From: Paraburkholderia rhynchosiae
Lineage (GTDB): Bacteria; Pseudomonadota; Gammaproteobacteria; Burkholderiales; Burkholderiaceae
Assembly (NCBI RefSeq): GCF_002879865.1
Contig: NZ_PNXY01000002.1
Coordinates: 186,001-250,000 of the forward strand
Reading direction: 5' to 3'
DNA: 64,000 nucleotides
Both the position numbers and the translations under genes were made by a program. The notes beneath the pieces were generated by a model. It had not been told where the DNA came from. It saw nothing but the letters and a program-made list of their open reading frames with translations, and did not search any database. Shown here piece by piece: positions 32,990 through 44,096 of this stretch. The first letter of the stretch is position 1. The number at the start of each line of letters is the position of its first letter.

Positions 32990-34363
32990 GTGAACGATTA
33001 CAACGAGCGGAGTATCTGGCTGCGCATGCGCGCCATGCTTTCACTGAACGATCCGCGCTGGGGCCGTGGCGATGGCAATGGTAGCGGTGAGCGCCAGCGT
33101 CCCGGTGAACCCAAGCGTCCGCAGACCAAGGACGGTGAAGGTCCGCCCGATCTCGACGAGATGTGGCGGGATTTCAACCGCCGGTTGAGCCGTATGTTCG
33201 GCCGCAAGGGCGGCGGCGTGGGCGGAGGCCGTCCGGACAATGGTCGTGGCGCGCGCATCGGCGTAGGCATCGTGATCGGCGTGCTGATCGCGATCTATCT
33301 CGGCAGCGGCGTGTTCGTCGTGCAGGACGGCCAGGCCGGCGTCGTGATGCAGTTCGGCAAGTATCGCTACACGGCGGGACAGGGCGTGCACTGGCGCCTG
33401 CCGTATCCGTTCGAAGCGCATGAGCTTGTCAATATCGGTCAGGTTCGCCAGGTGGAAATCGGCCGCAACAATCCCGTGCGTCTTGCCAACGTGAAGGACG
33501 CGTCCATGCTCACGCACGACGCGGATATCGTCGACGTGCGCTTTGCGGTTCAGTACAAGGTGCGCAAGCCGACCGATTATCTGTTCCGCAGCGTCGATCC
33601 CGATCAGAGCGTGATGCAGGCCGCACAAGCGGCGGTGCGCGGCATCGTCGGCGCCCGCAGCACCAGTGACATCCTTTATCAGGATCGCGAAACAATTCGC
33701 CCGCAGCTGATCGCGGCCATCCAGCAATCGCTCGATGAATATCAATCCGGCCTCGCCGTGACCGGTGTGACGATCCAGGGCGTGCAGGTTCCCGACAAGG
33801 TCCAGGCCGCGTTCGACGACGCCGCCAAGGTTCGTCAGGAGAACGAGCGTGCCAGGCGCGATGCGCAGGCGTACGCCGCGGAACTGCTGCCGCGTGCGCA
33901 GGCCGACGTCGCGCGCCAGATCGACAGCGCGAAAACGTACAGCGACAAAACGGTGGCTGAGGCGCAAGGCGACGCCGAGCGCTTCAAAGAGGTTTACGCG
34001 CAGTACTCGAAAGCGCCCGCTGTGATTCGCGAGCGCATGTATCTGGAAACCATGCAGCACATCTATTCGAATACGACCAAGGTGTTTGTGGATAACAGGA
34101 GCGGCAACAATGTGCTGTATCTGCCGCTCGACAAACTGGTCGACCAGACTCGCCAGCGCGTGGCAGATGCCGCCGCATCGGGTGCGGCTGTCGCAGGCGC
34201 GCCGCAAGCCGCCAGTTCGGGTGCGCCGTCCGCCGCAGCAGCGGCCACCGCTTCCGCGCCCGCCGCCGTCGCCACGCCCGCCAGCCGCGCAGCAGCCAGC
34301 AGCGACCCGCTGCGCTCGCGCGACTCCTTCCGCAGTCGTATGCGTGAAGACGACGTTCAATAA
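32990..34363 (+). CDS. hflK: FtsH protease regulator HflK
   Basis: A membrane-anchored SPFH/prohibitin-family protein that with HflC encloses FtsH and controls its access to substrates. The 457-residue protein has a Gly/Arg-rich cytoplasmic N terminus, one membrane segment at about 88-110 (IGVGIVIGVLIAIYLGSGVF), the SPFH domain (about 110-320), a coiled coil, and an Ala/Pro-rich C terminus of about 60 residues that is low complexity. The start is GTG. hflC follows 12 bases later with AAGGAG. Confidence 0.95.
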   Translation: MNDYNERSIWLRMRAMLSLNDPRWGRGDGNGSGERQRPGEPKRPQTKDGEGPPDLDEMWRDFNRRLSRMFGRKGGGVGGGRPDNGRGARIGVGIVIGVLIAIYLGSGVFVVQDGQAGVVMQFGKYRYTAGQGVHWRLPYPFEAHELVNIGQVRQVEIGRNNPVRLANVKDASMLTHDADIVDVRFAVQYKVRKPTDYLFRSVDPDQSVMQAAQAAVRGIVGARSTSDILYQDRETIRPQLIAAIQQSLDEYQSGLAVTGVTIQGVQVPDKVQAAFDDAAKVRQENERARRDAQAYAAELLPRAQADVARQIDSAKTYSDKTVAEAQGDAERFKEVYAQYSKAPAVIRERMYLETMQHIYSNTTKVFVDNRSGNNVLYLPLDKLVDQTRQRVADAAASGAAVAGAPQAASSGAPSAAAAATASAPAAVATPASRAAASSDPLRSRDSFRSRMREDDVQ

Positions 34364-34375
34364 GGAGCGCACAAC

Positions 34376-35281
34376 ATGAACAAGATCATTGCGCTCGTCA
34401 TTGCACTCGTCATCGTGCTGTTCGCTGCTTCGTCGATGGTATTTGTCGTCGACCAGCGTCATATGGCGGTGTTGTCATCGCGTGGCGACGCGGCGCCGGC
34501 CTTACTCGGCCCGGGGCTGCACGTGAAGTTGCCGCCGCCGTTGCAAACGCTCACGCTGGTCGATAACCGCATCCAGTCGCTCGACGCGCCGGACGAAGAC
34601 CGCTACGTCACGTCGGATAAAAACGATTTGCTGGCAAACCCGGTCGTCAAATATCGCGTGACCGATCCGCTGAAACTGCTCGCCGAAACGAAGGGCGACG
34701 TGCAAAGTCTGCCGGACCGCCTCGCGCTCGTCGCGCGCGGTGCCCTCGGCGACGCATTCGGCAAGTACACGCTGTCCGATGCACTGGCCAAACAGCAGAC
34801 ACTCGCCGACGAAGCGCGCGGGGCGATGGAAAAGACGGCAGCGTCGCTCGGCGTCTCGGTGGTGGACGTGCAGTTGACGCGCGTCGATTTCCCGGCGTCG
34901 ATGGCGGACTCCGTCTACAAGCGGATGATCGCCGACCGTCAGCAGGCCGCAGCCGACGAACGCGCGAAGGGCGCCGCCGAAGCCGACAAGATCAAGGCGG
35001 ACGCCGTCGATCAGCAGCAGGCGATTCTCGCGGACGGCTACCGTCAGGCGCAAACCATCAAGGGCGAGGGCGACGCGAAAGCTGCGGAAATCGCCGCGCA
35101 GGCCTACGGCAGCGACCCCGAGTTCTATCAGTTTTACCAAAGCATGCAGGCGTACCGGAACACCTTCAAGCCAGGCGACGTAATCGTGGTCGATCCGAGC
35201 AGCGAGTTCTTCCGCTTCATGCGTAGCCCGACCGGCGGCCCCGCCCCGGACGCTTCCGCGGCACCGCGCAAACACCAATAA
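34376..35281 (+). CDS. hflC: FtsH protease regulator HflC
   Basis: Partner of HflK in the large periplasmic cage around FtsH. The 301-residue protein has an N-terminal signal-anchor (IIALVIALVIVLFAASSMVFVV), the SPFH domain, a coiled coil with ERAKGAAEADKIKADAV, and the family end PGDVIVVDPSSEFFRFM. AAGGAG precedes the ATG at a good distance. It is tightly linked with hflK and the DUF2065 gene. Confidence 0.96.
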   Translation: MNKIIALVIALVIVLFAASSMVFVVDQRHMAVLSSRGDAAPALLGPGLHVKLPPPLQTLTLVDNRIQSLDAPDEDRYVTSDKNDLLANPVVKYRVTDPLKLLAETKGDVQSLPDRLALVARGALGDAFGKYTLSDALAKQQTLADEARGAMEKTAASLGVSVVDVQLTRVDFPASMADSVYKRMIADRQQAAADERAKGAAEADKIKADAVDQQQAILADGYRQAQTIKGEGDAKAAEIAAQAYGSDPEFYQFYQSMQAYRNTFKPGDVIVVDPSSEFFRFMRSPTGGPAPDASAAPRKHQ

Positions 35282-35323
35282 CCCGGAACGCCGCGGCATT
35301 CGCATCGCGGCCCCTTCTTTCGC

Positions 35324-35515
35324 ATGGATATAGTCGGCTCGTTACTGCTCGCGATCGCGTTGATGCTGATTATCGAGGGGATGTTCCCGTTCGTTTTTCC
35401 GAGCGCCTGGCGCGACACGTTCCGTAGAATAGCGGAACGGCCCACGCATCAGATTCGCGTTGGCGGCCTGATCGTGATGCTGCTCGGACTGATTCTGCTG
35501 TTTGTCGTGACTTGA
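35324..35515 (+). CDS. DUF2065 small membrane protein
   Basis: A 63-residue protein with two hydrophobic segments (about 4-24 and 46-62) separated by the basic stretch FPSAWRDTFRRIAERP. It matches the DUF2065 family, which is nearly always found between hflC and hisZ or purA. Its function is unknown; the constant place next to hflKC suggests a part in FtsH control or membrane quality control, which is inference. Confidence 0.88.
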   Translation: MDIVGSLLLAIALMLIIEGMFPFVFPSAWRDTFRRIAERPTHQIRVGGLIVMLLGLILLFVVT

Positions 35516-35749
35516 CGCTGCTGGCTGGCGCTGAGGCCGCGCGGCAAGACTCGAGCGGTACTGGCGGCCGCCTTGCTCGCGTGCCGGGAGGCGCGCGCTT
35601 GGCAACAAGGCCTGTCTATGCTCGCCGGTCGATGTTATGGCGGAGGTCCCAACGCCTGCCGCAATCGCCAGAATCGAGCCGTCGCCCGCCATTCACACTC
35701 ACTTACCGGCGCATCCAGCCGCCGTGTTCAACGTCGTAGGACTGTATCG

Positions 35750-36901
35750 ATGTCGACCTGGTTACTTCCCGAGAATATTGCCGACGTGCTGCCGTCGGAG
35801 GCCCGCAAGATTGAAGAATTGCGGCGCCATTTGCTGGACCGTTTCCGCTCGTACGGCTACGAGATGGTCATGCCGCCGCTGATCGAATACATCGAGTCGC
35901 TGCTGACGGGCGGCGGGCACGATCTGGATCTGCGCACGTTCAAACTCGTCGATCAGTTGTCCGGTCGCACGCTGGGCCTGCGCGCCGACATTACGCCGCA
36001 GGTCGCGCGTATCGATGCGCACTTGCTGAATCGCCAGGGCGTCACGCGTCTTTGCTACGCCGGAAACGTTGCACATACGCGGCCGCGCGGCCTGCATGCC
36101 ACGCGCGAACAGATTCAGATCGGTGCGGAAATCTACGGCCACGCCGGTCTCGAAGCCGATCTGGAAATCCAGCAGTTGATGCTCGACGCGCTGCGTCTCG
36201 CGGGCCTTGCCAAAGTGCGGCTCGATCTCTGTCACGCGGGCGTGCTCGCCGCGTTGATCGACGCGGAACCGGCGGCCGCCGACCTGGGACAATCGCTTTA
36301 CGACGCGCTGGCGGGCAAGGACGTGCCGCGTCTCGTTGAATTGACTGCGGATCTTACGGCCGTCACACGCGATGCGTTGCGCTCGCTGCCCTCGCTTTAC
36401 GGCGACGCCTCCGTGCTCGAGGAGGCGCGCGCGCGCTTGCCGAATGAGCCGGCCATCGCGCGGGCGCTCGACGATCTGGCATTCCTCGCGAGCCAGGTGG
36501 AAGGCGCCGAAGTGATGATCGATCTCGCGGATTTGCGCGGCTACGCGTACCACAGCGGCGTGATGTTCTCGGCGTATGTGGACGGCGTGCCGAACGCGGT
36601 CGCGCGCGGTGGCCGTTATGACCACGTCGGCCAGGCATATGGCCGCGCACGGGCGGCGACCGGTTTTTCGCTCGATCTTCGCGAAGTGGCGCGCATCTCG
36701 CCGGTCGAAGCGCGAAGCAGCGCGATTCTCGCACCCTGGCAGCATGACGACGCGCTGCGCGTGAGCGTCGCCGCATTACGCGATGCCGGCGAAGTGGTGA
36801 TCCAGGCGCTGCCTGGCCACGAGCACGATCTCGATGAATTCGCGTTCGACCGCGTGTTGGTCGAGCGCAACGGCGCATGGACCGTCGAACCGCGCTCCTG
36901 A
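35750..36901 (+). CDS. hisZ: ATP phosphoribosyltransferase regulatory subunit
   Basis: A catalytically inactive paralogue of histidyl-tRNA synthetase that forms a complex with short HisG and makes it active and feedback-sensitive in histidine biosynthesis. The 383-residue protein keeps the class II core ([15 protein letters not shown]) and a HisA-like loop [13 protein letters not shown] but lacks the C-terminal anticodon-binding domain seen in HisS at 26260. ATG at 35750 is the standard start; the region upstream in frame is not conserved-looking. hisG is not in the window. Confidence 0.94.
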   Translation: MSTWLLPENIADVLPSEARKIEELRRHLLDRFRSYGYEMVMPPLIEYIESLLTGGGHDLDLRTFKLVDQLSGRTLGLRADITPQVARIDAHLLNRQGVTRLCYAGNVAHTRPRGLHATREQIQIGAEIYGHAGLEADLEIQQLMLDALRLAGLAKVRLDLCHAGVLAALIDAEPAAADLGQSLYDALAGKDVPRLVELTADLTAVTRDALRSLPSLYGDASVLEEARARLPNEPAIARALDDLAFLASQVEGAEVMIDLADLRGYAYHSGVMFSAYVDGVPNAVARGGRYDHVGQAYGRARAATGFSLDLREVARISPVEARSSAILAPWQHDDALRVSVAALRDAGEVVIQALPGHEHDLDEFAFDRVLVERNGAWTVEPRS

Positions 36902-37096
36902 GCATGTCCCTGAGCGCGCTCCGACAGGACCCGCCCGACGGCTTTTCTGCCGGCATATCACGGGGCGTCGCACGCACCATGCATGCGTCGCCGAACACGG
37001 CGCGGCCACCCGCCGCGCTTCTTTCGCCATACCCACCATAACGTGCATACCGTTGAGCGGAAACGGAAAAATTCCGGAAGCTCTCGCGAAGATAGG

Positions 37097-38476
<1,380 letters not shown>

Positions 38477-38497
38477 GCGATGGTGCAAGGTGTACCC

Positions 38498-39070
38498 ATG
38501 ATTGCGATGAAAGATCCGCGCAACGACGACAAGAACCTGTGGGTCGGCTGGGACGAGTATCACCGGCTGATCGAATTACTGGCCATGGCCGTGCATGAAT
38601 CGGGCTGGAAATTCGACAAGATCCTGTGCCTCGCGCGCGGTGGTTTGCGCGTGGGCGACCAGCTCTCGCGCATCTACGATCTGCCGCTAGCTATTCTCGC
38701 CACGAGTTCGTATCGCGAAGCAGCGGGCACGGAGCAGGGCGAACTCGACATCGCGCAATACATCACGATGACGCGCGGCGAACTGCACGGCAACGTGCTG
38801 CTGGTCGACGACCTGGTCGATTCGGGCGTGACGCTCGCACGTGTTCAGCAGCATCTGAAGGAGCGCTATCCGGCGATCACGGCGGTGCGTTCGGCGGTGC
38901 TCTGGTACAAAGGCTGTTCGAAGGTGAAGCCCGATTATCACGTGCAGTATCTGCCGACCAACCCGTGGATTCATCAGCCGTTCGAGGAGTGGGACACGGT
39001 TCGTCCGCACAACCTCGGCGCGTGGATCAAGCGCGGCATGGCCCAAGCGCAGGAGTCCTCGGAAAACTGA
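38498..39070 (+). CDS. phosphoribosyltransferase (xanthine-guanine type fold)
   Basis: About 190 residues with the type I phosphoribosyltransferase fold. The PRPP-binding loop is VLLVDDLVDSGVTL, and CLARGGLRVGDQLS forms the PPi loop; the C terminus has a Trp-rich region (NPWIHQPFEEWDTV) like archaeal and bacterial hypoxanthine/xanthine-guanine enzymes. The ATG at 38498 has AAGG seven bases upstream; an in-frame ATG at 38480 lies only 3 bases after purA. Its place beside purA suits a purine salvage role, but the base preferred is not known. Confidence 0.85.
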   Translation: MIAMKDPRNDDKNLWVGWDEYHRLIELLAMAVHESGWKFDKILCLARGGLRVGDQLSRIYDLPLAILATSSYREAAGTEQGELDIAQYITMTRGELHGNVLLVDDLVDSGVTLARVQQHLKERYPAITAVRSAVLWYKGCSKVKPDYHVQYLPTNPWIHQPFEEWDTVRPHNLGAWIKRGMAQAQESSEN

Positions 39071-39148
39071 TGGGCATGCATACGTCGCGGGCATTGCGTC
39101 ATATCGCAACACCCAGTGCCGCGCCGTGCTAATACAGCGCATCTGAAG

Positions 39149-39175
39149 CGGAGCCCGATTGGGCTCCGTTTTTTT
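39149..39175 (+). terminator. Rho-independent terminator after the purA operon
   Basis: A perfect 8-bp stem CGGAGCCC/GGGCTCCG with a GATT loop, then seven T. It ends transcription of purA and the phosphoribosyltransferase gene. Confidence 0.95.
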
Positions 39176-39333
39176 ATGCGCCGGCATTGACACGCGCTGC
39201 GTTTCGCCAGCGTGGAACGACATTCACCGCAGAGCGATTCGCACAGCAGACGCGCACATATCGCAGTGCTACACTGCGCGGACCATCCACGTGGTGTATC
39301 CACAACAAGCCGGGCGGCGTCAGGCGGGCAGTT

Positions 39334-39339
39334 TAGAAT
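39334..39339 (+). promoter_or_regulatory. candidate -10 box of kup
   Basis: TAGAAT lies 44 bases before the kup ATG, downstream of the terminator that closes the previous unit. The -35 element is unclear. Confidence 0.35.
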
Positions 39340-39382
39340 AGCGGTCGTTTTTTCCGCCCTGGGAACGGATTTCCTCGCGTTT

Positions 39383-41269
39383 ATGACAGATAACAATCAC
39401 GTGCACAAACAGCCACTGCCGTCCCTCGCGATCGCCGCGATCGGGGTGGTATTCGGCGATATCGGCACGAGCCCGCTGTATGCGCTGAAAGAAGCCTTCA
39501 GCCCGTCGCATGGCATCCCACTGACCGATCAATCCATTCTCGGCGTGATTTCGCTGCTGTTCTGGGCCATCGTGATCGTGGTCGGCATCAAGTATGTGTT
39601 GTTCGTGATGCGTGCAGACAACAACGGCGAGGGCGGCGTGCTGGCGCTCATGGCGCTGGCGCTGCGTTCGCTCGACGAGAAATCGAAAATGGCCGGCCTG
39701 CTGATGATGCTCGGCATCTTCGGCGCCTGCATGTTTTATGGCGACGCGGTGATTACGCCCGCTATTTCGGTGATTTCCGCAGTCGAGGGTCTGCAGATCG
39801 CGGCGCCTCATCTGTCGCATCTCGTATTACCGCTGACCATGGTGATTCTCGTGCTGCTGTTCTGGATCCAGCGGCACGGCACGGCCACGGTCGGCAGGCT
39901 GTTCGGTCCAATCATGCTGCTGTGGTTCGTGGTGCTCGCTGCGCTCGGGCTCTGGCATATCGTGCAATCGCCGAACGTGATCCGCGCGCTGAACCCGTAT
40001 TACGCGTACAGCTTCATGGCCGCGCACGTGCTGCAAGCGTACGTCGTACTCGGTTCGGTCGTGCTGGTCCTGACAGGCGCCGAGGCGCTCTACGCGGACA
40101 TGGGCCACTTCGGTGCGAAGCCTATCCGCATGGGCTGGTATGTGCTGGTCATGCCGTCGCTGGTGCTGAACTATTTCGGCCAGGGCGCGCTGCTGATGCA
40201 CGACCCGAAAGCGATCGAAAATCCGTTCTTCCTGCTCGCGCCGCAGTGGGCGTTGCTACCGCTGGTCGTGCTGTCGACGGTCGCGACCGTGATCGCTTCG
40301 CAGGCGGTGATCTCGGGCGCGTATTCGTTGACGAGCCAGGCGATTCAACTCGGCTATGTGCCGCGTATGAAGATCCTGCACACATCGGAACTGGCGATCG
40401 GCCAGATTTATGTGCCGGTGGTGAACTGGATGCTGCTGTTTATCATTCTGTGCATCGTGATTGCGTTCAAGAGCTCCGACAATCTCGCGGCCGCATACGG
40501 CATCGCGGTGACGGCGACCATGGTCATCACCACAATCCTCGCTTGCGTCGTGATGGTGAAGGTGTGGAACTGGAACAAATTCCTGGTTGGACTGATCATC
40601 GCCGTATTCATTACGATCGACTTAGGATTTTTCGGCGCCAATCTGCTGAAGGTAGAAGAGGGCGGCTGGCTGCCGCTCGGCATCGGCGCATTGCTGTTCT
40701 TCCTGTTGATGACCTGGTTCAAGGGCAGGATGATCGTCAAGGAACGCACGGCTGCCGACGGTATTCCGCTGATGCCATTCCTGCAGGGCCTGCTCGCGCA
40801 TCCGCCGCATCGTGTTTCAGGTACCGCGATCTATCTGACCGGCAGCGATTCGCTCGTGCCGGTCAGCCTGCTGCATAACCTGAAGCACAACAAGGTGCTG
40901 CATGAGCGCACCATCTTCCTGACCTTTGTCACGCGCGATATTCCGTATGTGAACGACGCGGAGCGGGTGACAGTGAGGAACATCGACGGTGGCCTATATC
41001 TCGTCAAGGCGGCCTACGGGTTCAACGAAACGCCGGACGTGAAGGCCGTGCTCACCGAAATCGGCCGCACGCACGACATGACCTTCGAGTTGATGGACAC
41101 GTCGTTCTTCCTCGCGCGGGAGACGGTGGTGCCGACACAATTGCCAGGCATGTCGGTGTGGCGTGAACGTGTGTTCGCATGGATGCATCAGAACGCCGCG
41201 AAACCGACGGACTTCTTCAGCATCCCGGCGAACCGGGTGGTGGAGTTGGGGACGAAGATCGAAATCTGA
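39383..41269 (+). CDS. kup: potassium uptake protein Kup
   Basis: A KUP/HAK/KT-family K+/H+ symporter of the inner membrane. The 628-residue protein has about twelve membrane helices in the first 430 residues, beginning with the signature [20 protein letters not shown] (two overlapping family motifs), a [11 protein letters not shown] loop, and a cytoplasmic C-terminal domain (about 450-628). It is monocistronic, flanked by terminators on both sides. No K+-responsive element such as a riboswitch is recognisable upstream. Confidence 0.96.
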   Translation: MTDNNHVHKQPLPSLAIAAIGVVFGDIGTSPLYALKEAFSPSHGIPLTDQSILGVISLLFWAIVIVVGIKYVLFVMRADNNGEGGVLALMALALRSLDEKSKMAGLLMMLGIFGACMFYGDAVITPAISVISAVEGLQIAAPHLSHLVLPLTMVILVLLFWIQRHGTATVGRLFGPIMLLWFVVLAALGLWHIVQSPNVIRALNPYYAYSFMAAHVLQAYVVLGSVVLVLTGAEALYADMGHFGAKPIRMGWYVLVMPSLVLNYFGQGALLMHDPKAIENPFFLLAPQWALLPLVVLSTVATVIASQAVISGAYSLTSQAIQLGYVPRMKILHTSELAIGQIYVPVVNWMLLFIILCIVIAFKSSDNLAAAYGIAVTATMVITTILACVVMVKVWNWNKFLVGLIIAVFITIDLGFFGANLLKVEEGGWLPLGIGALLFFLLMTWFKGRMIVKERTAADGIPLMPFLQGLLAHPPHRVSGTAIYLTGSDSLVPVSLLHNLKHNKVLHERTIFLTFVTRDIPYVNDAERVTVRNIDGGLYLVKAAYGFNETPDVKAVLTEIGRTHDMTFELMDTSFFLARETVVPTQLPGMSVWRERVFAWMHQNAAKPTDFFSIPANRVVELGTKIEI

Positions 41270-41316
41270 CGGCGCGAGCCGGTTGGCTCGCGCATCGCAA
41301 GGTCCGCGGCCAGAAA

Positions 41317-41342
41317 AAAACCCACGCCAATGCGTGGGTTTT
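41317..41342. terminator. bidirectional Rho-independent terminator between kup and tex
   Basis: Symmetric stem (41317-41327 with 41332-41342) with A-run on the left and T-run on the right and a 4-base loop, placed between convergent genes. Confidence 0.93.
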
Positions 41343-41414
41343 CTATTTGCTGCCGGGTGTTCAAGCGCCCGCGTTCAGTGCATAGGCGCTTCACGCACCG
41401 AACGCACTCGCCGC

Positions 41415-43763
41415 TTACTTCTGCTTGAGCTTGGCGAATGCAGCGGCCATTGCGCCGCCCGCTTCCGGCTCGCGCGAACGCTGTTGCGGTGCGCCGCGTC
41501 CATTGCCGCCCGAGCGGCCGAAGTTGCCGCGGTCCTGCTGCGCACCGGCGCCGCTGCGCACCGCGGCCGCGCCGAACTCGTCGTCCAGACGCATGGTCAG
41601 CGCGATGCGTTGGCGCTTCACATCGACTTCCAGCACCTTCACCTTGACGATCTGTCCGGCCTTGACGACTTCGTGCGGGTCCTTGATGAACTTCGTCGAC
41701 ATGGCCGACACGTGCACCAGACCGTCCTGATGCACGCCGATGTCGATGAACGCGCCAAAAGCCGCGACGTTCGTAACCACACCTTCGAGCACCATGCCCG
41801 GCGTCAGATCGCTGACTTTTTCGACGCCTTCTCGGAACGTTGCCGTCTTGAACTCCGGACGCGGATCGCGGCCCGGCTTTTCGAGTTCGAGCAGAATGTC
41901 GCGCACGGTCGGCAGACCGAAACGATCGTCGACGAATTCGCTCGGCGACAGGCCGCGCAGCGCCTCACGATTGCCGAGCACTTCGCCGACATGCTTGCTG
42001 ATTTTCGCGAGCATCCGTTCGACGACCGGATAGGCTTCCGGGTGCACGGACGAGCGGTCGAGCGGATTCTCGCCGTTGTTGATACGCAGAAAGCCGGCCG
42101 CCTGCTCGAACGTCTTGTCGCCGAGACGCGGCACTTTGCGCAGATGTTCGCGCGACGGGAACGGACCGTTCGCATCGCGATAATCGACAATGTTGCGAGC
42201 CAGCGTGGCGTTCAATCCGGACACGCGCGCGAGCAATGCAACCGACGCCGTATTCGCGTCCACGCCGACCGCGTTCACACAATCTTCGACCACCGCGTCG
42301 AGCGAGCGCGCGAGTTCGCGCTGGTTCACGTCGTGCTGATACTGGCCGACGCCGATTGCCTTCGGCTCGATCTTCACGAGTTCGGCAAGCGGGTCTTGCA
42401 GACGCCGCGCGATCGACACCGCGCCACGCAGCGACACGTCCATGTCCGGGAACTCTTTCGCGGCGAGTTCCGAAGCGGAGTACACCGACGCACCCGCTTC
42501 GGATACGACGATTTTTTGCAGCTTGAATTCCGGATGACGCGCGATCAGTTCGCTCGCGAGCTTGTCCGTTTCACGCGACGCCGTGCCGTTGCCGATGCTG
42601 ATCAGCTCGGCCTGCGTCTGCGCGCAGATTCGCGCGAGCTTCGCGATTGAGCCGTCCCAGTCGCGGCGCGGCTCGTGCGGGTAGATCACATCCGTGGTAA
42701 GCACCTTGCCGGTCCGATCGACCACCGCGACCTTCACACCGGTGCGCATGCCCGGATCGAGACCGATCACGGCCTTCGGACCGGCCGGCGCGGCCAGCAG
42801 CAAATCCTTCAGATTTCGCGCGAAAACGCGAATCGCTTCATGTTCGGCTTCGTCGCGCAGGTTGGTCAGCAGTTCGTTTTCGATGTGCGGCTGCACCTTC
42901 ACGCGCCAGCACCAGCGGCAGACGTCGGAAAGCCATTTGTCGGCGGGACGGTTCTGATTCGCAATGCCGAAGTGGCGCGCGATCAGTGCTTCGCCCGGAT
43001 GCGGCACCTGCGCGTCGAGCTCTTCGCCGAGGCCCAGCTTGACCATCAGCACCCCGGCATTGCGGCCGCGGAACAGCGCCAGCGCGCGATGCGACGGCAC
43101 CGTGCGGATCGTTTCCGCGTAGTCGTAGTAATCGCGGAATTTTTCTTCTTCAGCGGTTTCTTTGCCTTCGACCACTTTCGACGACACCACGCCCTGATTG
43201 AACAGGTAATCGCGCAGTTTCCCGAGCAGATCAGCGGTTTCGCCGAACTGCTCGGAGAGGATGTCGCGCGCGCCGTCGAGTGCGGCCTTCACATCAGCGA
43301 CGCCTTTTTCGGCATCCACGTATGCGGCGGCTTCGGTTTGCGGGTCGAGCAGCGGATTGCCTAAGAGCGCGTCGGCGAGCGGCTGCAAACCGGCTTCGCG
43401 AGCGATCTGCGCGCGCGTGCGGCGCTTCGGCTTATACGGGAGATACAGGTCTTCCAGCACCTGCTTGCTGTCGGCGCCCTCGATCGCGGTACGCAGCTCG
43501 TCGGTGAGCTTGCCCTGTTCGTCGATGCTCGCAATGATCGACGCGCGCCGGTCTTCCAGTTCGCGCAGATACAGCAGGCGTTCCTCCAGGTTACGCAACT
43601 GCGTGTCGTCGAGGTTGTCGGTCACTTCCTTACGGTAGCGGGCGATGAACGGAACAGTCGCTCCTTCGTCGAGGAGTTGCACGGCGGCCGCGACCTGGCG
43701 CGGCTGGACGGACAGTTCGGCGGCGATGCGCTGTACGATCTTGAGTGCTACGGTTTCCGTCAT
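41415..43763 (-). CDS. tex: Tex family RNA-binding transcription accessory protein
   Basis: A cytoplasmic nucleic-acid-binding protein related to eukaryotic Spt6. The 782-residue protein has an N-terminal HTH/Tex region ([36 protein letters not shown]), a YqgF/RNase H-like domain ([19 protein letters not shown] at about 325), helix-hairpin-helix motifs, and a C-terminal S1 RNA-binding domain at about 645-720 ([21 protein letters not shown]). The last 60 residues are Gly/Arg-rich and disordered. Known roles include transcription fitness and toxin gene expression; its specific targets here are unknown. Confidence 0.96.
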   Translation of the reverse strand: MTETVALKIVQRIAAELSVQPRQVAAAVQLLDEGATVPFIARYRKEVTDNLDDTQLRNLEERLLYLRELEDRRASIIASIDEQGKLTDELRTAIEGADSKQVLEDLYLPYKPKRRTRAQIAREAGLQPLADALLGNPLLDPQTEAAAYVDAEKGVADVKAALDGARDILSEQFGETADLLGKLRDYLFNQGVVSSKVVEGKETAEEEKFRDYYDYAETIRTVPSHRALALFRGRNAGVLMVKLGLGEELDAQVPHPGEALIARHFGIANQNRPADKWLSDVCRWCWRVKVQPHIENELLTNLRDEAEHEAIRVFARNLKDLLLAAPAGPKAVIGLDPGMRTGVKVAVVDRTGKVLTTDVIYPHEPRRDWDGSIAKLARICAQTQAELISIGNGTASRETDKLASELIARHPEFKLQKIVVSEAGASVYSASELAAKEFPDMDVSLRGAVSIARRLQDPLAELVKIEPKAIGVGQYQHDVNQRELARSLDAVVEDCVNAVGVDANTASVALLARVSGLNATLARNIVDYRDANGPFPSREHLRKVPRLGDKTFEQAAGFLRINNGENPLDRSSVHPEAYPVVERMLAKISKHVGEVLGNREALRGLSPSEFVDDRFGLPTVRDILLELEKPGRDPRPEFKTATFREGVEKVSDLTPGMVLEGVVTNVAAFGAFIDIGVHQDGLVHVSAMSTKFIKDPHEVVKAGQIVKVKVLEVDVKRQRIALTMRLDDEFGAAAVRSGAGAQQDRGNFGRSGGNGRGAPQQRSREPEAGGAMAAAFAKLKQK

Positions 43764-44096
43764 AAGGTCTTGGGGTTCCTGCGGACTCGGTCAAGGGCCG
43801 TGCGCCGGCGGCGCCTCGTGGCGCCGGGCACGCAGTGCGTGCGCGCTGCGACCAGGTGGCTAGAGCGGGGCATTTTGCCACAAATGCCAAAGGGCTCAAC
43901 CGCAGGGGGTGATAGAATTTCGGGCATGTTCCGTTGACCCTCTACGACGTTGCCAATCTCCTTTTCCTTCAACCGCCTGGGCTCGCGCCCGGTCTCCCGC
44001 TTGCCACATTTGCCGCCGTTCGCATTGCGCTGGCCGTTCAGTTCGCGTGGGCCGGCGTCGCGTCGCGTCGACGTCAGCACGCTCTTTTCCAGCGGG
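43764..44096 (+). other. divergent region between tex and the repeat-rich protein gene
   Basis: 333 bp with a TAGAAT box at 43913-43918 on the plus strand. The frame of the next gene is open back to a TTG at 43950, 32 bases after this box, so part of the region could be translated. No other signal is seen. Confidence 0.45.

Larger units (their letters stand above)
39071..39382 (+). other. intergenic region between the phosphoribosyltransferase gene and kup
   Basis: 312 bp holding a strong terminator (39149-39175) in its first third and a TAGAAT box (39334-39339) near kup. No gene is supported between them. Confidence 0.6.

Noticed and set aside
37000..37060. Possible PurR-type operator before purA
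   Set aside because: Only short imperfect repeats are visible; none matches a clear operator.
41163..42650. Long plus-strand open frame (about 495 codons) across the end of tex
   Set aside because: It lies antisense to tex, has no ribosome site, and its protein is Arg/His-rich with no domain, as expected for a shadow frame in GC-rich DNA.
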